From: Elmis aenea
Taxonomy: Eukaryota; Arthropoda; Insecta; Coleoptera; Elmidae
Assembly (NCBI GenBank): GCA_947652605.1
Contig: OX393583.1
Span: forward strand, 9,403,222-9,467,221
Reading direction: 5' to 3'
DNA length: 64,000 bases
In this document: one piece after another, positions 20,701-27,783 of the stretch
How positions within the stretch are numbered: the first letter of the stretch is position 1
Layout of the letters: every line of letters begins with the position of its first letter
Translations under genes and position numbers: made by a program
The notes under the pieces: generated by a model
The model's input: the letters and a program-made list of their open reading frames with translations, nothing else
Told to the model about the DNA's origin: nothing
The model's database searches: none

Positions 20701-22915
20701 TATGATACTGCCTATATTTAAGAAGGGGGACAGCAAAGATTGCAATAATTACAGGGGCATAATGCTTCTCAGCACAGCACTAAAATTGTACGAACAAATA
20801 CTAGCACAGAAACTAACAAAAATATTAGATAAGACATTAACAGAATCACAAAGTGGATTTAGAAAAGGTAGGAGTGTTCAGGATCACATATTCACAATTA
20901 AACAGATTATAACCAAAACACAACTAAAAAGAGAAAAAGCATGCTTCGCACTTATAGATCTACAAAAAACATTCGATAAAGTGTCTAGACAAAAAGTTTG
21001 GGAGATCCTTGAAGAAAGAAAGGCAGACAGTAAACTAATAAGAAATATCAGATGCTTGTATAAGAAGACAATAAATCACGTGGTAACGAAAAACATGAAA
21101 TCAGACTTTTTCAATACAGAAGATGGATTAAGACAATGGGTAGGAATGAGCCCAATATTGTTTACAATATTTATGGACAACATAATTAAGAAATGCAAAT
21201 AAAAAGTTAAAAGTTTATTCGCAGGCTATAAGAATTTACAGAAGGTCGAAATAGCTGAGTGTGCGTTCGCAGACGATGTAGTCATTATGACAGAGAATGT
21301 AAGAGATCTCAAAACTAATATAGAAATTTGGAAAAAAGCATTATAAGAAAATGGAATGGAAATAAATCACAAGAAAACAAAAGTGATGACGACAAACGAA
21401 GGAAACGAGTATATAAACATAGAAATTGAAGGAGAAAAAATAGAATCTTTACAATATTTTGACTACCTTGGAGTAGCAATCGAGAATACAGGACTACAAG
21501 AAGTGGAAATTAGCAAGAGAATAGAAAAAGCAATGAAAACCTACTATGCTATCGACAAAACGTTCATTAATAAAAAAGAAATCTCAAAAAAGACTAAAAT
21601 AAATGTATATCGTACAATATACAGACCAATATTGACTTTTGGGTGCGAGTCGTGGACACTAACATCGAGCCAAAAAAGTAAAATCTAAGCTGCCGAAATG
21701 AAATTTTTAAGAAGAGTAAGAAGTGTAACAAGAACCGACAGAATAAGAAACGAACAGATTAGAGATGAATTAGAAGTAGAATCTATCTTGCAATTCATAG
21801 AAACTAGACAACTGAGTTGGTGGGGACATCTACAGAGGATGGACACATGAAGACATGTAAAGAGAGTGTGGGAAGCAAGAATACAAACAAGGAGGAAAAG
21901 AGGAAGACCGAGAGAAACATGGGAAAAGGCGGTATAAAAAATCTTGGAGAAGGAAGGAAAATCATGGCGCTAAGCGAAAGAAATGGCACAGAACAAAAAA
22001 CAATGGCGCAAATTCGTGTATAATACATAGATCTGCACACATCCCTACACCTACGGGTAGAAGGGAATTTGATTATATATATCTTAAATGCACAGTTACA
22101 AGAAAACAATAAATATTGTTATTATTTCATGAGAAATTTTTAAAAGAATTAACGACTATTGCGAATACCAATAATTGGTACATGCAGGGCCAATAACTAG
22201 GAAAGACATGCCAATAACTACACACTGCGTGGTCTTTCAAAAATAATTTATTTTTACTATTAAAAACTTATGATACATCAAATTCGAATTTTAAATATGA
22301 AAATAAGTTTATTGGTCTACACTAAATTTAAATTTTTATATTTTAATATAAAAAAATTTATTAATTATCTCACTTGCAATATGAAATTTCGCTTAAGGGG
22401 AACAATAACTATAGCAGTTACCTACCCTGCCTCATAAATACAAAATTGTTTAAAATTCGATTGGCCAAGTTAAAATACATATAAATACACGCCTAAGGAA
22501 ATAATATCTCTATCGTAAACCATGTAAAGTGAGCTCCTCACACACACACGGCTTCAAAGTTCAAAGTTGAAAACGAATGTGTATATAATAGAATACACGC
22601 GGCGTCCACGAATATACGTGTATACAGATGGATACATATGGCAGAACATGTTAACGAAAATTACATACAAATATCTTCTTTAGTGTTTTTTGTGATTAAC
22701 AATACCTGATTGTAGCTAGCAATATATTCAAGTATATGCAGAGGCGAAATAGATTCATTTAAACCATAAAAAAATTGGACAATTATGATTGATGAATAAA
22801 CTATTGTCAAAGTGGTGTAACTCGCAGCTATAAGTTGATACATGCGTCCATTAAATTTCGGATGTAGTCCAACCATTTTGAGTCTTGTTAAAGCAAATTC
22901 TAAAATTTCGACCAT
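5759..22915 (-). CDS. Odorant receptor A, complete six-exon gene
   Basis: Exons on the minus strand are 22706-22915, 17127-17611, 16885-16983, 8628-8730, 8368-8526 and 5759-5824. Together they make 1122 nt, that is 373 aa plus stop, with splice phase preserved at every junction. The protein has the insect 7tm_6 odorant receptor pattern: N-terminal LTRLKMVGLHP, several hydrophobic segments, FQWALYC and QVMEEAVDVSNAIYETNWY late in the protein, then RKDISLIIMGAQKCSKFKGGG. The small terminal exon ends KLSWTIFTLMNTIY, as usual for the family. Such receptors sit in the dendrite membrane of olfactory neurons with Orco and detect volatile ligands; the ligand here is unknown. Exon 5 could read on to a stop at 8302, but the donor AAG|GTTCGT and a phase-matched final exon fit the family better. 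Intron 3 (8.1 kb) holds a full-length Gypsy element, introns 1 and 5 other transposons. No disabling mutation was seen. Confidence 0.85.
6010..6211 (+). pseudogene. Jockey-like reverse transcriptase fragment
   Basis: Plus-strand reading gives the motif series GKPAYKVSSYRPISILPDIW, then LLLKRMKPIIE, matching the GKP...SYRPISLLP...KLFEKLLLKRL block of jockey-type reverse transcriptases. A frameshift follows before HQFGFG-like codons. The fragment stops exactly where the 147-bp tandem array begins (6212). Only about 65 residues remain. Confidence 0.7.
6212..6845 (+). repeat. Tandem repeat, unit 145-148 bp, about 4.3 copies
   Basis: Units begin GCTGGTTYCGTTAGGCTAC at 6212, 6359, 6507, 6654 and (degenerate) 6799. 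The first copies are nearly identical and the last is diverged. Each unit contains a run of G, then CT, an 11-base loop, AG and a run of C, which can fold into a G/C-rich hairpin with a stem of about 8-9 bp. Open frames through it are a by-product of the repeat. Confidence 0.9.
6850..7230 (-). pseudogene. Penelope-like element reverse transcriptase fragment
   Basis: Minus-strand translation gives PIIAEIILDDLLK, FLKKYVDDLILG, then FTCETETDYSIIFLEVTLVR. This is the Penelope-type pattern: a YVDD catalytic box followed by the FT.E.E....IPFLDV strand. A stop interrupts it after HPKI (near 6955) and a G-run near 7130 disturbs the upstream frame. No GIY-YIG endonuclease is present. Confidence 0.8.
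7471..8040 (+). repeat. Dispersed non-coding repeat A, copy 1 (right part inverted)
   Basis: Begins ACAGGGTGATTTATTGAGAC and is about 90 percent similar by eye to the repeat that starts at 11350. The last 185 bp (7850-8037) lie in the opposite orientation relative to the copy at 16097-16270, and the inverted piece is flanked by CCTAGAAGAAAC and its inverse. No coding capacity was seen. Confidence 0.75.
8779..9804 (+). pseudogene. RTE-like non-LTR retrotransposon with internal deletion
   Basis: The plus strand shows RT motifs: KMKTGKTPGHDPITAEMMK, then after a shift YRGITL, ESQMDFRPNRGVNDGLFIVRQVLEKA, and the start of the VDLEKAYD box. The sequence then jumps to the C-terminal tail (WYGHA near 9270, RGHPRKKWK, EEAMQRRNLTKEM at 9690-9740). 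The catalytic FADD block is lost. A hAT MITE is inserted at 9390-9690 and the large inverted-repeat element begins at 9805. Multiple frameshifts make it a clear relic, sitting in intron 3 of odorant receptor A. Confidence 0.8.
9390..9690. mobile_element. hAT-type MITE, 301 bp, with 8-bp target duplication
   Basis: Terminal inverted repeats CAGGGGTTCTTAACC and GGTTAAGAACTCCTG are flanked on both sides by the same 8 bp, CTGTAGAG (9382-9389 and 9691-9698). Eight-base duplications and CAGNG tips are typical of hAT elements. It has no coding capacity and sits inside the C-terminal part of the RTE-like relic. Confidence 0.92.
9916..11066 (-). mobile_element. Internally deleted non-LTR retrotransposon carrying ORF1 and the start of ORF2
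   Basis: On the minus strand, ORF1 runs from 11034: a coiled coil rich in E/K/R (residues about 10-95), then RRNVILQGMPIETTNQNVLRETL and a basic RNA-binding region to about 10350, with one frameshift near 10470. Next comes IKIATWNVKTMLR (about 10090), the first strand of the AP-endonuclease of ORF2, which is then cut and joined to a short 3' end finishing in GATGATG repeats (9916). The whole is bordered by the 10-bp duplication ATGATGCTAT, seen at about 9911 and again at about 11063. Both true ends are present but RT is missing, so it is a non-autonomous deletion derivative of an RTE-like element. Confidence 0.75.
11569..11573 (+). other. Target site duplication (left) of the Gypsy element
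   Basis: TTAGA directly precedes the 5' LTR and is repeated at 15945-15949 directly after the 3' LTR. The uninterrupted repeat copy at about 7690 has this site once. Confidence 0.85.
11574..11739 (+). repeat. 5' LTR of the Gypsy element
   Basis: 166 bp, starting TGTAACATAC and ending CATAACA (TG...CA ends). It would hold the promoter and polyadenylation signals of the element. It matches the 3' LTR at every position compared. Confidence 0.95.
11740..11757 (+). other. Primer-binding site
   Basis: TGGCGCAGTCG follows the LTR directly. It fits the complement of the 3' end (CGACTGCG plus CCA) of an insect serine tRNA, the primer known for several Drosophila Gypsy elements. The tRNA assignment is from general knowledge, not a search. 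Confidence 0.75.
11898..15770 (+). CDS. Gag-Pol polyprotein of the Gypsy retrotransposon
   Basis: One 1290-residue frame. Order of parts: Gag capsid-like region (about 1-190); two zinc knuckles (CTRCGTWHGPRNC, then CRRCNLQNHFETYC, about 212-245); aspartic protease DTGAEVN (about 296); reverse transcriptase with the catalytic YFDDLL box near residue 571; RNase H (TDASQNGLG and TDHKPL, about 720-790); and integrase with an HHCC zinc-binding domain (about 935-975) and the D, D, E catalytic residues (ATDIAEF near 1000, GDN, then NGQAE near 1088). A short basic tail follows. All catalytic residues are present. The usual SDNGP around the second integrase Asp reads GDNMP here, a mild deviation. It encodes everything needed for a retrotransposition cycle in the cell, with no envelope-like gene. 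Confidence 0.95.
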   Translation: MEGYNIPKCLNLNGNLSENWRKFKQNFEIFLKASGKDKKDIETQAAILLNLIGEDGVELFNTFGLSATDKKDVAKVIGAFELYCIPKKNVVYERFIFYKRDQKEGETFEQFLTEIKKLGKTCEFENLVDQMIRDRIILGINDLTVQERLLRIDELDLKKTVDYCRAAELSKIQARSLQDKTEAVNQISNKKKKIVFKGQDTHRPREESDKFKCTRCGTWHGPRNCPAFGKRCRRCNLQNHFETYCRRKVREVCAEDEEDGNEIDWCIDSLSARNVDSVAWYENIRVEDKIVQFKLDTGAEVNIIPKRLFKSVNKQFNVRKTNIILEAYGGFKIKPIGIVNLSCKFKDKESYVDFLIVDNNAKPILGLHTCNELNLIKRIQNVKITADKDKFIETNIDVFQGLGKFKDKCKIYVNVNCKPVVRPPRRIPLSLRSRLKIKLEDLENRKIISKVDEPVEWVSNLVIVEKRDKSLRLCLDPKDLNLAIKRENILMPTVEEISANLSEKRVYSVLDLKDGFWQIELCSESAKLCCFASPFGIYKFNRLPFGLSMAPELFQKMNYKNFGDIEGVIVYFDDLLIAAETYEEHDNILDKVIKRARELGVKFNKSKIQYRTTEVKYLGHIFSHEGIKLDKERVRAITELENPKSKKELQRILGMINYLRKYIPNLSELTAPLRELLKDNVQFQWMPQHSKVLSDIKQKIIVAPVLASFDCAKEITIQTDASQNGLGCCLMQNNRPVYYASRSLNDAELNYAMIEKEFLGIVFAVTKFHNFIYGRHVTIITDHKPLTSIMKKKIADIASSRLQRMKIKLLKYDLDVQYMPGKYMYIADMLSRSFLKDVSSESEWVSEIVHSLSTNLNITDSKKKQFVKETDNDPILKLLKQYYIAGWPNKKDLVDKSVQYYYKFQNEITVEDNLVFFNNRIIVPSSLRTYILKLLHEAHFGIEKTKSRARQIVYWPGLMTDIENLIAQCIVCERYRAINVKEPLILHNIPELPFNKLATDIAEFGGKSYLVIQDYLSKWLEIIPLKYKTSSEIISKLKILFATHGIPKEIIGDNMPFNSLQCKEFANEWNFEFTTSSPRYPKSNGQAERAVQIAKNILKKCKDENKEIYVALLEYRNSPITGLNISPSQILMSRRTRTKIPVHFNLLKSKVENGVYNQIDSRRLKYKNYYDKHTKVRNELRERDNAVVYKNKKWEPARIVKKLDQPRSYLIQDSNGEVIRRNSIHLRKSLNKFEIKPNINEFDNPTAGTKYIQNNGTDTQVCSDEAANSSQGVITTRSGRVIKVPDRYGF
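15768..15778 (+). other. Polypurine tract
   Basis: The purine run AAGGGAAAGG lies directly 5' of the 3' LTR and overlaps the gag-pol stop codon. This is the standard plus-strand priming site in LTR elements. Confidence 0.8.
15779..15944 (+). repeat. 3' LTR of the Gypsy element
   Basis: 166 bp, same length and sequence as the 5' LTR. It is followed by the TTAGA duplication at 15945-15949. Confidence 0.95.
17960..18232. mobile_element. hAT-type MITE, about 273 bp
   Basis: Ends CAGTGGTTTCCAACC and GGTTGGAAATCACTT are inverted repeats, with C-rich and G-rich subterminal parts. Flanks CGTTAAGG (17952-17959) and CCTTAAGG (18233-18240) match at 7 of 8 positions, fitting an aged 8-bp hAT duplication. 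It lies in intron 1 of odorant receptor A. Non-coding. Confidence 0.85.
18300..19208 (+). pseudogene. Non-LTR retrotransposon, 3' part (RT thumb and tail)
   Basis: The plus strand reads INVDKSKFMILGTK, then TLYLRLDENLTFK-like codons, LLYKTIIAPHFEFCASLL, and from 18697 a 120-codon stretch with TARSLFYQGFKIFNNLPHQVK. This is the C-terminal part of a CR1/L2-like reverse transcriptase, distantly like those at 411-1640 and 31150-31452. A frame break at about 18475 and a stop at 18661 disable it. The 3' UTR ends in a short TTAAC repeat (about 19190-19207), the element's tail. The catalytic core is absent. Confidence 0.75.
19209..19500 (+). repeat. Solo TACAGGGTGG-tipped repeat end
   Basis: Starts TATACAGGGTGGTCCACTTT directly after the non-LTR tail, with a second internal TACAGGGTG at 19321. 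The mirrored right end was not found nearby, so this is a truncated member of the TACAGGGTG-tipped group. Confidence 0.55.
19545..20221 (+). pseudogene. Transposase-like C-terminal fragment with PHD-type zinc finger and a direct duplication
   Basis: A segment of about 170 bp (19545-19712) is repeated at 19828-19996. Both copies read ISDNLKLPIT, a Lys-rich stretch and LFKNVD.DQ.IEEQ, with stops between them. The last copy continues into an open frame to 20221 ending in a finger: CFTCC, then CNTCCRKYHLRC, then CKTC. That C-x2-C, C-x2-C, H-x2-C, C-x2-C pattern is a PHD-like finger, as found at the C-terminus of some insect pogo-like transposases (compare 3187-4130 and 49766-51102). No catalytic domain is visible. 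The assignment to a transposase is inference. Confidence 0.55.
20404..22110 (+). pseudogene. RTE-like non-LTR retrotransposon, 5'-truncated, most of the RT present
   Basis: Reverse transcriptase motifs run in order: KNGKTPGHDRITSEMLK (20565), WEIGMILPIFKKGD, NYRGIMLL, SQSGFRKGRSVQDHIF, ALIDLQKTFDKV, GMSPILF, the catalytic FADD (about 21268), HKKTKVM, YFDYLGVAI, then ESWTL and the basic tail RRKRGRPRETW. Stops at about 20475, 21200, 21345, 21686 and 21848 break the frame. The endonuclease is missing. The 3' end is at about 22110. It is in intron 1 of odorant receptor A on the opposite strand to that gene. Confidence 0.88.
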
Positions 22916-23502
22916 TTTGCGACACTTTTGTCAAAACTATCGTGTATTTTAGATTAAAAACCTTTATAAGGACACTTAAAGCCAAACTAATGCACATATT
23001 AAATGCATGAGCATACATGGATTTCACATATAAAGTATACATTTTGACGTATAATGCTAGAATAGAGCATTGAAGATTATACGGAATTAAAAATTGGACG
23101 GTTATCCACTTAATTGCAGAGATTGCCAGATCTAGATTGCGGTTTATTCTATGCATTAAAATCGTACACACATGTGACAGTTTTTTAAACGTGAATTATA
23201 GAACTTTTTAATGTAAAAGCTTTTTTTATAATGATATATAATTTGAAACGTTGAGGTTACCAAAGCAATTTGATTAATTGTTTTATTATTCAAATAATTT
23301 GTTATTAACGAACATTAGAATAATTTAAAATTAGGTACCTTTTTTTTCTTAGTATTTATTATCTAATGCAAAACTAGATTTACGAATCTCGTCTCTTCAT
23401 CCATAGCAATCACTGTTGATTTATTTGACAGCAATATTAATTTTAAAACTGCAAATGATGAAAGATATTTAGCAGTCTTTTTACAAGGGATTATATTATT
23501 AT
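22916..23502. other. Upstream region of odorant receptor A
   Basis: About 590 bp between the receptor start codon (22915, minus strand) and the jockey fragment. It is AT-rich, no exon or element end was recognised, and it should hold the receptor promoter. Confidence 0.4.
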
Positions 23503-24879
23503 TTAGATACACTGGTAGGTAGTTATTCTTTTGTTGGTGAAATTAACGTGAACAGATTTTTCTTCGTTGATTTTTATATGCCACTGTTTTGTCCATGCAT
23601 ATATTTGATTAATTGCGCTTTGGAGATTTCCTGTTGTTTCTTCTATGGTTGCTCCTGTAGTTAGAACTGCGGTGTCGTCAGCAAATGTGGCGAGTTTTAC
23701 GTTTTTTGTTTCTGGAATGCCATGTGTATACAGCAGGTACAATACCGGCCCAAGGACACTTCCTTGAGGTACCCCTGCTCTTATAAACTCAAGTTCTGAG
23801 TACTCGTTTTCCATTTTGACCTTAAACGTTCGCTGAGATAGATATGACTCCAGGAGCTGACTATATTGAACAGGAAGAATTTTCTTTATTTTTATTAGTA
23901 GTCCTTTATGCCAGACTTTGTCAAATGCTTTAGCAACATCGAGGAATGTTGCCGAACAAATTTTTTCTTCTTCTAATGACTTCTCTATGTCATTGATTAT
24001 TCGATGAACCTGGTCTACGGTGGAGTGTTTGTCACGAAATCCAAACTGATGTGGTGGAATAAGTTTTTTTCTCTCGATTATGTTGTTCATCCTTTTTAAT
24101 AGCAGCTTTTCAAAAAGCTTTGATATTATAGGTAGAAGTGAAATTGACCTATACGATGTAATCTCATCTATAGGTTTCCCCGGTTTTGGTAACATTATTA
24201 CTTCGGCTGTTTTCCATATAATAGGAACATATTGTAGTCGGAAAGCGGCATTTATTAGATTTGTAAGTTTTACAATACCTTTTTTTGGTAATCGCTTTAG
24301 GATCTTTCCAGTAATCAAGTCGAACCCAGAGGCTTTTTTGGGATTGATATGTTTCTTTATTACTTCTTTTACTTCCTTTGGAGTAGTTAATTTTATGTTT
24401 TCGTTTTCAATAATTTCATCTGGGTAATCGATTTCAGTCTGTTCGGCATATGGTTGAAAAGTATTTTCCAAGTATTCGGCAAAGGCTTCCACTTTTTGTT
24501 TAGCATCCCTTGCCCATGTTCTGTCTTCTCTGCGGATTGGTGGGATATGTTTTATTGGCCTGTTGATCTTTTTAGCAGCCTTCCAAAGTGAGTAGTCGGT
24601 GTTTTGGTCGTCCGTTAATTCACCTAAGTATGTGTTGACAGATTCGTTTTTTATTTTCGTGATTTCTCTTCGTAATTGTTGCGTTAGATTATTTAACCTA
24701 TTTTTGTTCTCCGTTGTTCTGGATCTTTGCCATATATTTCTAGCTTTTCTTTTTTCCTTGATTAGTTCTCGTATTTCTTTAGGATAATTGTTACCTATAG
24801 TTTTTCTTTTTATCTGAGGCGTATTGTTCCAGGCAGCCTGCTGAACGTTTATCATAAATTTCTCTGCTTCTTGTTCCAT
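23503..24879 (-). pseudogene. Jockey-like reverse transcriptase, 458 codons open, both ends truncated
   Basis: A long open minus-strand frame. It starts with the linker after the endonuclease (QQAAWNNTPQIKR), then reverse transcriptase: NPKKASGFDLITGKILKRLP, LPKPGKP, SYRSISLLPIISKLFEKLL, HQFGFRDKHSTVDQVHRI, DVAKAFDKVWH, GVPQGSVLGPVLYLLY and catalytic FADDTAVL. These motifs are those of the jockey clade. The frame is intact but has lost its endonuclease and thumb or 3' end, so it cannot be autonomous. Its 5' end is joined to an RTE remnant at about 24877 (IYKPILT on the minus strand). Confidence 0.9.
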
Positions 24880-24906
24880 GTGAGAATTGGTTTGTAGATT
24901 GATTTA

Positions 24907-26849
24907 TACAGGGTGGCTGGTTTTTCATTGTCCAGCTTATATCTGCTGAAATATTAAAGATACCAAAAAAAGTTAAATAAGAAACTTATTAAACAAAAGC
25001 TGGTCTACAAAATGATGCTAAAAATTTTGTTCCATAGCCTACCAATTTTTCGGAAAAATATCCAACTTTTGTTTTTTAAATAGAACACCCTGTATATTTT
25101 CACAGAATCACATTCTAAATCAATTTCTCTTTACAATGATATATCAGATGTACCATTTTGCTTTTAAATTATGCTCAATATTTCAAAAAAGAGAATTATT
25201 ATAGTCGGCTGTGATATTGTTTTGTTTATTGCAAATACCTGTCAAATTTGTTTACATTAGCAAACACTTGTCAAATCAGACAGAAATAAGTGTAATTATT
25301 GTATGTATTGTAAGAAAAATGGACTATACAAATAATGAAAAAGTTGATATGCTGTGCTGTTTCCATAGATCAAATAATAATAAACGTGAGGCTGCTGTGT
25401 TATATCAAAATTTATATCCCAACAGAAGACAGCCTCATGTAAATACGTTTCAAAATTTAGAAAAATCTCTTCGGTCCACCGGTACATTCTCAAAGCGTAT
25501 AAATAACGCCGCCCAAAACAGAAGAGGAAACGATGACGATGATGTTATTCTGGCTTACTTTAGAGCTAATCCTAGAATTTCTACAAGACAAGCTACTGTT
25601 GAATTGAATGTTACAAGGTACAAAATTCAAAAGGTTTTAAAGCTGCACAAACTAAAGCCTTATAAGTTACATTTGGTGCAAACATTACACCCTAATGATC
25701 CAAATAACAGGGTAGTGTTTTGTGAATGGCTACTGAACGTTGGAAGACAATATCTTAGTAACATAATTTGGACAGACGAATCCAATTTCCATAGAAATGG
25801 AATTTTTAATAAGCGGAATACGCATTATTGGGATGATGAAAACCCTCGCAAAATCGTTAAAGCCCGTGCGCAGGTGCGTTTTTCAGTTAATGTATGGATA
25901 GGGGTAGTCGGTAATAGACTTTTGGGACCTTATTTTTACGATGGAACATTGACTCAGGACCAATATTTATTATTTTTACAAAATGAATTTCAAGATTACC
26001 TAGACGATCTTCCATTAGCCGAAAGACAGAATTTATGGTTGCAACATGATGGCGCCCCTGCTCATAATGGTGGTCGAGTAACAAATTTTTTAAATGATGA
26101 ATTTGGTCAAAACTGGATCGGCAACAGAGGACCCGTTTTGTGGCCTGCTAGGTCGCCTGATTTGTCGATTCTAGATTTCTTTGTGAGGGGTTTCTTGAAG
26201 AACAAGGTTTATGAGACGCCTTCTCAAACTCTTGAGGAACTTAAAAATAAAATTAGAGCAGCTTGTTTATTAATTACACCTGAAATGTTGCGAAAGGCCA
26301 GGGAAAACATAATCAATAGAGCCCAAAGTTGTTTAGAGTTCCATGGTGGACAATTTGAACAGTCTTTATAATGAATTATGAATTAAATTTTGCTCCGACA
26401 ATTGTTGTTAGCTTGTAATAAAGTAAGTGTTTGTCATGAGTAATTTTTTTTTCTGCAATATTGTTATTTTTTTGAAATATTGACAAGTGTTTGCTAATGT
26501 AAACAAATTTGACAGGTATTTGCAATAAACAAAACAATATCACAGCCGACTATAATAATTATCTTTTTTTGAATTATTGAGCATAATTTATAAGCAAAAT
26601 GGCACTTACGATAATATCATTGTGAAGAGAAATTGATTTAGAATGTGATTCTGTGAAAATATACAGGGTGTTCTATTTAAAAAACAAAAGTTGGATATTT
26701 TTCCGAAAAATTGGTGGGCTATGGAATAAAATTTTTAGCACCATTTTGTAGACCAGCTTTTGTTAAATAAGTTTCTTATTTAACTTTTGTTGGTATCTTT
26801 AATATTTCAGCAGATATAAGCTGGACAATGAAAAACCAGCCACCCTGTA
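24907..26849 (+). mobile_element. Complete DD41D Tc1/mariner transposon with about 370-bp inverted repeats
   Basis: Ends TACAGGGTGGCTGG and its mirror image, both next to TA, bound a 1943-bp element. The inverted repeats extend about 370 bp (24907-25276 and 26481-26849) with few differences and include an internal second TACAGGGTG-like tip. A single transposase frame lies between them. It is inserted in an RTE-like relic: 26858-27460 on the right and a short IYKPILT remnant on the left. Good ends plus an intact frame suggest a recently or currently active copy. Confidence 0.9.
25319..26371 (+). CDS. Tc1/mariner transposase, DD41D type
   Basis: 350 residues from the ATG at 25319. An earlier in-frame start at 25211 lies inside the terminal repeat and is less likely. 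Parts: an N-terminal DNA-binding half with two helix-turn-helix-like segments (ISTRQATVELNVTRYKIQKVL near residue 95-115), then the DDE_3 catalytic domain with IWTDESNF (first Asp), LQHDGAPAHN (second Asp) and RSPDLSILDFF (third Asp). Forty-one residues separate the second and third Asp, the spacing of the rosa/visitor-type DD41D group. All three carboxylates are present. It cuts and pastes DNA at TA sites and acts on the ends of its own element. The same tips on many non-coding elements in the window make it their candidate enzyme, which is inference. Confidence 0.92.
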   Translation: MDYTNNEKVDMLCCFHRSNNNKREAAVLYQNLYPNRRQPHVNTFQNLEKSLRSTGTFSKRINNAAQNRRGNDDDDVILAYFRANPRISTRQATVELNVTRYKIQKVLKLHKLKPYKLHLVQTLHPNDPNNRVVFCEWLLNVGRQYLSNIIWTDESNFHRNGIFNKRNTHYWDDENPRKIVKARAQVRFSVNVWIGVVGNRLLGPYFYDGTLTQDQYLLFLQNEFQDYLDDLPLAERQNLWLQHDGAPAHNGGRVTNFLNDEFGQNWIGNRGPVLWPARSPDLSILDFFVRGFLKNKVYETPSQTLEELKNKIRAACLLITPEMLRKARENIINRAQSCLEFHGGQFEQSL

Positions 26850-26857
26850 TACTTTTA

Positions 26858-27460
26858 TTATTGTTTCTTTTGAGATTTCTCCTTTGTTATGAGTCCTTTG
26901 CTCAGTGCATTATACACTCTATTAGCCTTTTGTATTCTATTATTCAGTTCAATATCTTGTTTTCCTGATTCATCTAACATAATGCCCAAATATTGAAAGC
27001 TGCTAACTTGTTCTATCAGTTCTCCATTCACTCTAATTTGTATTACGTCTTTTTCGTTTGATACTACCATGATTTTAGTTTTATTTTTGTTCATTTTCAT
27101 TCCATTTTCCGTTAATACTTGGTTCCAGATATTTAAGTTTTCTTCTAGTTCCCTTTGACTTCCTGCTATGTTAGCTATATCATCTGCGAGGGCGCATTTT
27201 GATATATTAAAGGTCTCCACAGACCGACGCGGTGGCGGTGGCGATCAGATGTAACCTTAGGAAACAAGTGGGACTCACTCACTAAAGTTAAATCAAACGC
27301 CTTTTCCATGTCGAAAAAAGCTAGGTAAGTCGTTTTTGATCTTGCCAAATTTCTACATATGATTTCTTTTAATGTAAACACGTGATATCGAGTACTTCTG
27401 CTTTTCCGGAATCCACTTTGCGTTTCTTTTAGTGTTGGTTCAATTTTCTTACGTAGTCTC
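26858..27460 (-). pseudogene. RTE-like reverse transcriptase fragment
   Basis: The minus strand shows CRNLARSKTTYLAFFDMEKAFD (about 27350), then after a replaced or deleted segment at 27215-27290 the block ALADDIANIAG, NKNKTKIMVV, FQYLGIMLDESG and KEKSQKKQ. The tail ends in stops close to the right end of the DD41D transposon, which inserted into it. The expected continuation is found as a few codons at about 24880-24905 on the other side. Confidence 0.8.
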
Positions 27461-27493
27461 TGTTAAATTACTTGTTAAAATAAGTTCATTGTT

Positions 27494-27730
27494 GTGTTTA
27501 GTAGAGTAATTTCTCCCAAATTTCGGGAAGACATAAATATATCGGTAGAAACTGATAAAGGCTGCATATTTGTAGCAGGAGACCACAATGGAAGAATTGG
27601 TAAAAGAGGTCATGTATATACAACACAAATTAAGAAGCACGGAGAAGACAAGTGGAACAATAATGCAAAAAAGACTATTCAATTTCAAACCATTTACTAC
27701 TGTTGCCAAAGTAATTTTTTTTTTACCTTA
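27494..27730 (+). pseudogene. Endonuclease fragment of a non-LTR retrotransposon
   Basis: Plus-strand codons read CIFVAGDHNGRIGKRGHV, then HGEDKWNNNAKKTIQF, which is the GDFN-G-IG and NxNG..L..F core of AP-type endonucleases of RTE-like elements. Both ends are cut. It borders the hAT-like MITE at 27784. Confidence 0.75.
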
Positions 27731-27783
27731 GTCCTATATTAAAGGAATTATTATTTCAGTTAACAACAAACTATGTACATTGT

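Noticed and set aside
22545..22556. Dinucleotide CA run
   Set aside because: Only about five repeats; too short to be called a useful microsatellite.
25211..25318. Upstream start for the DD41D transposase
   Set aside because: This extension lies mostly in the terminal inverted repeat; the ATG at 25319 begins right after it and fits the family N-terminus better.
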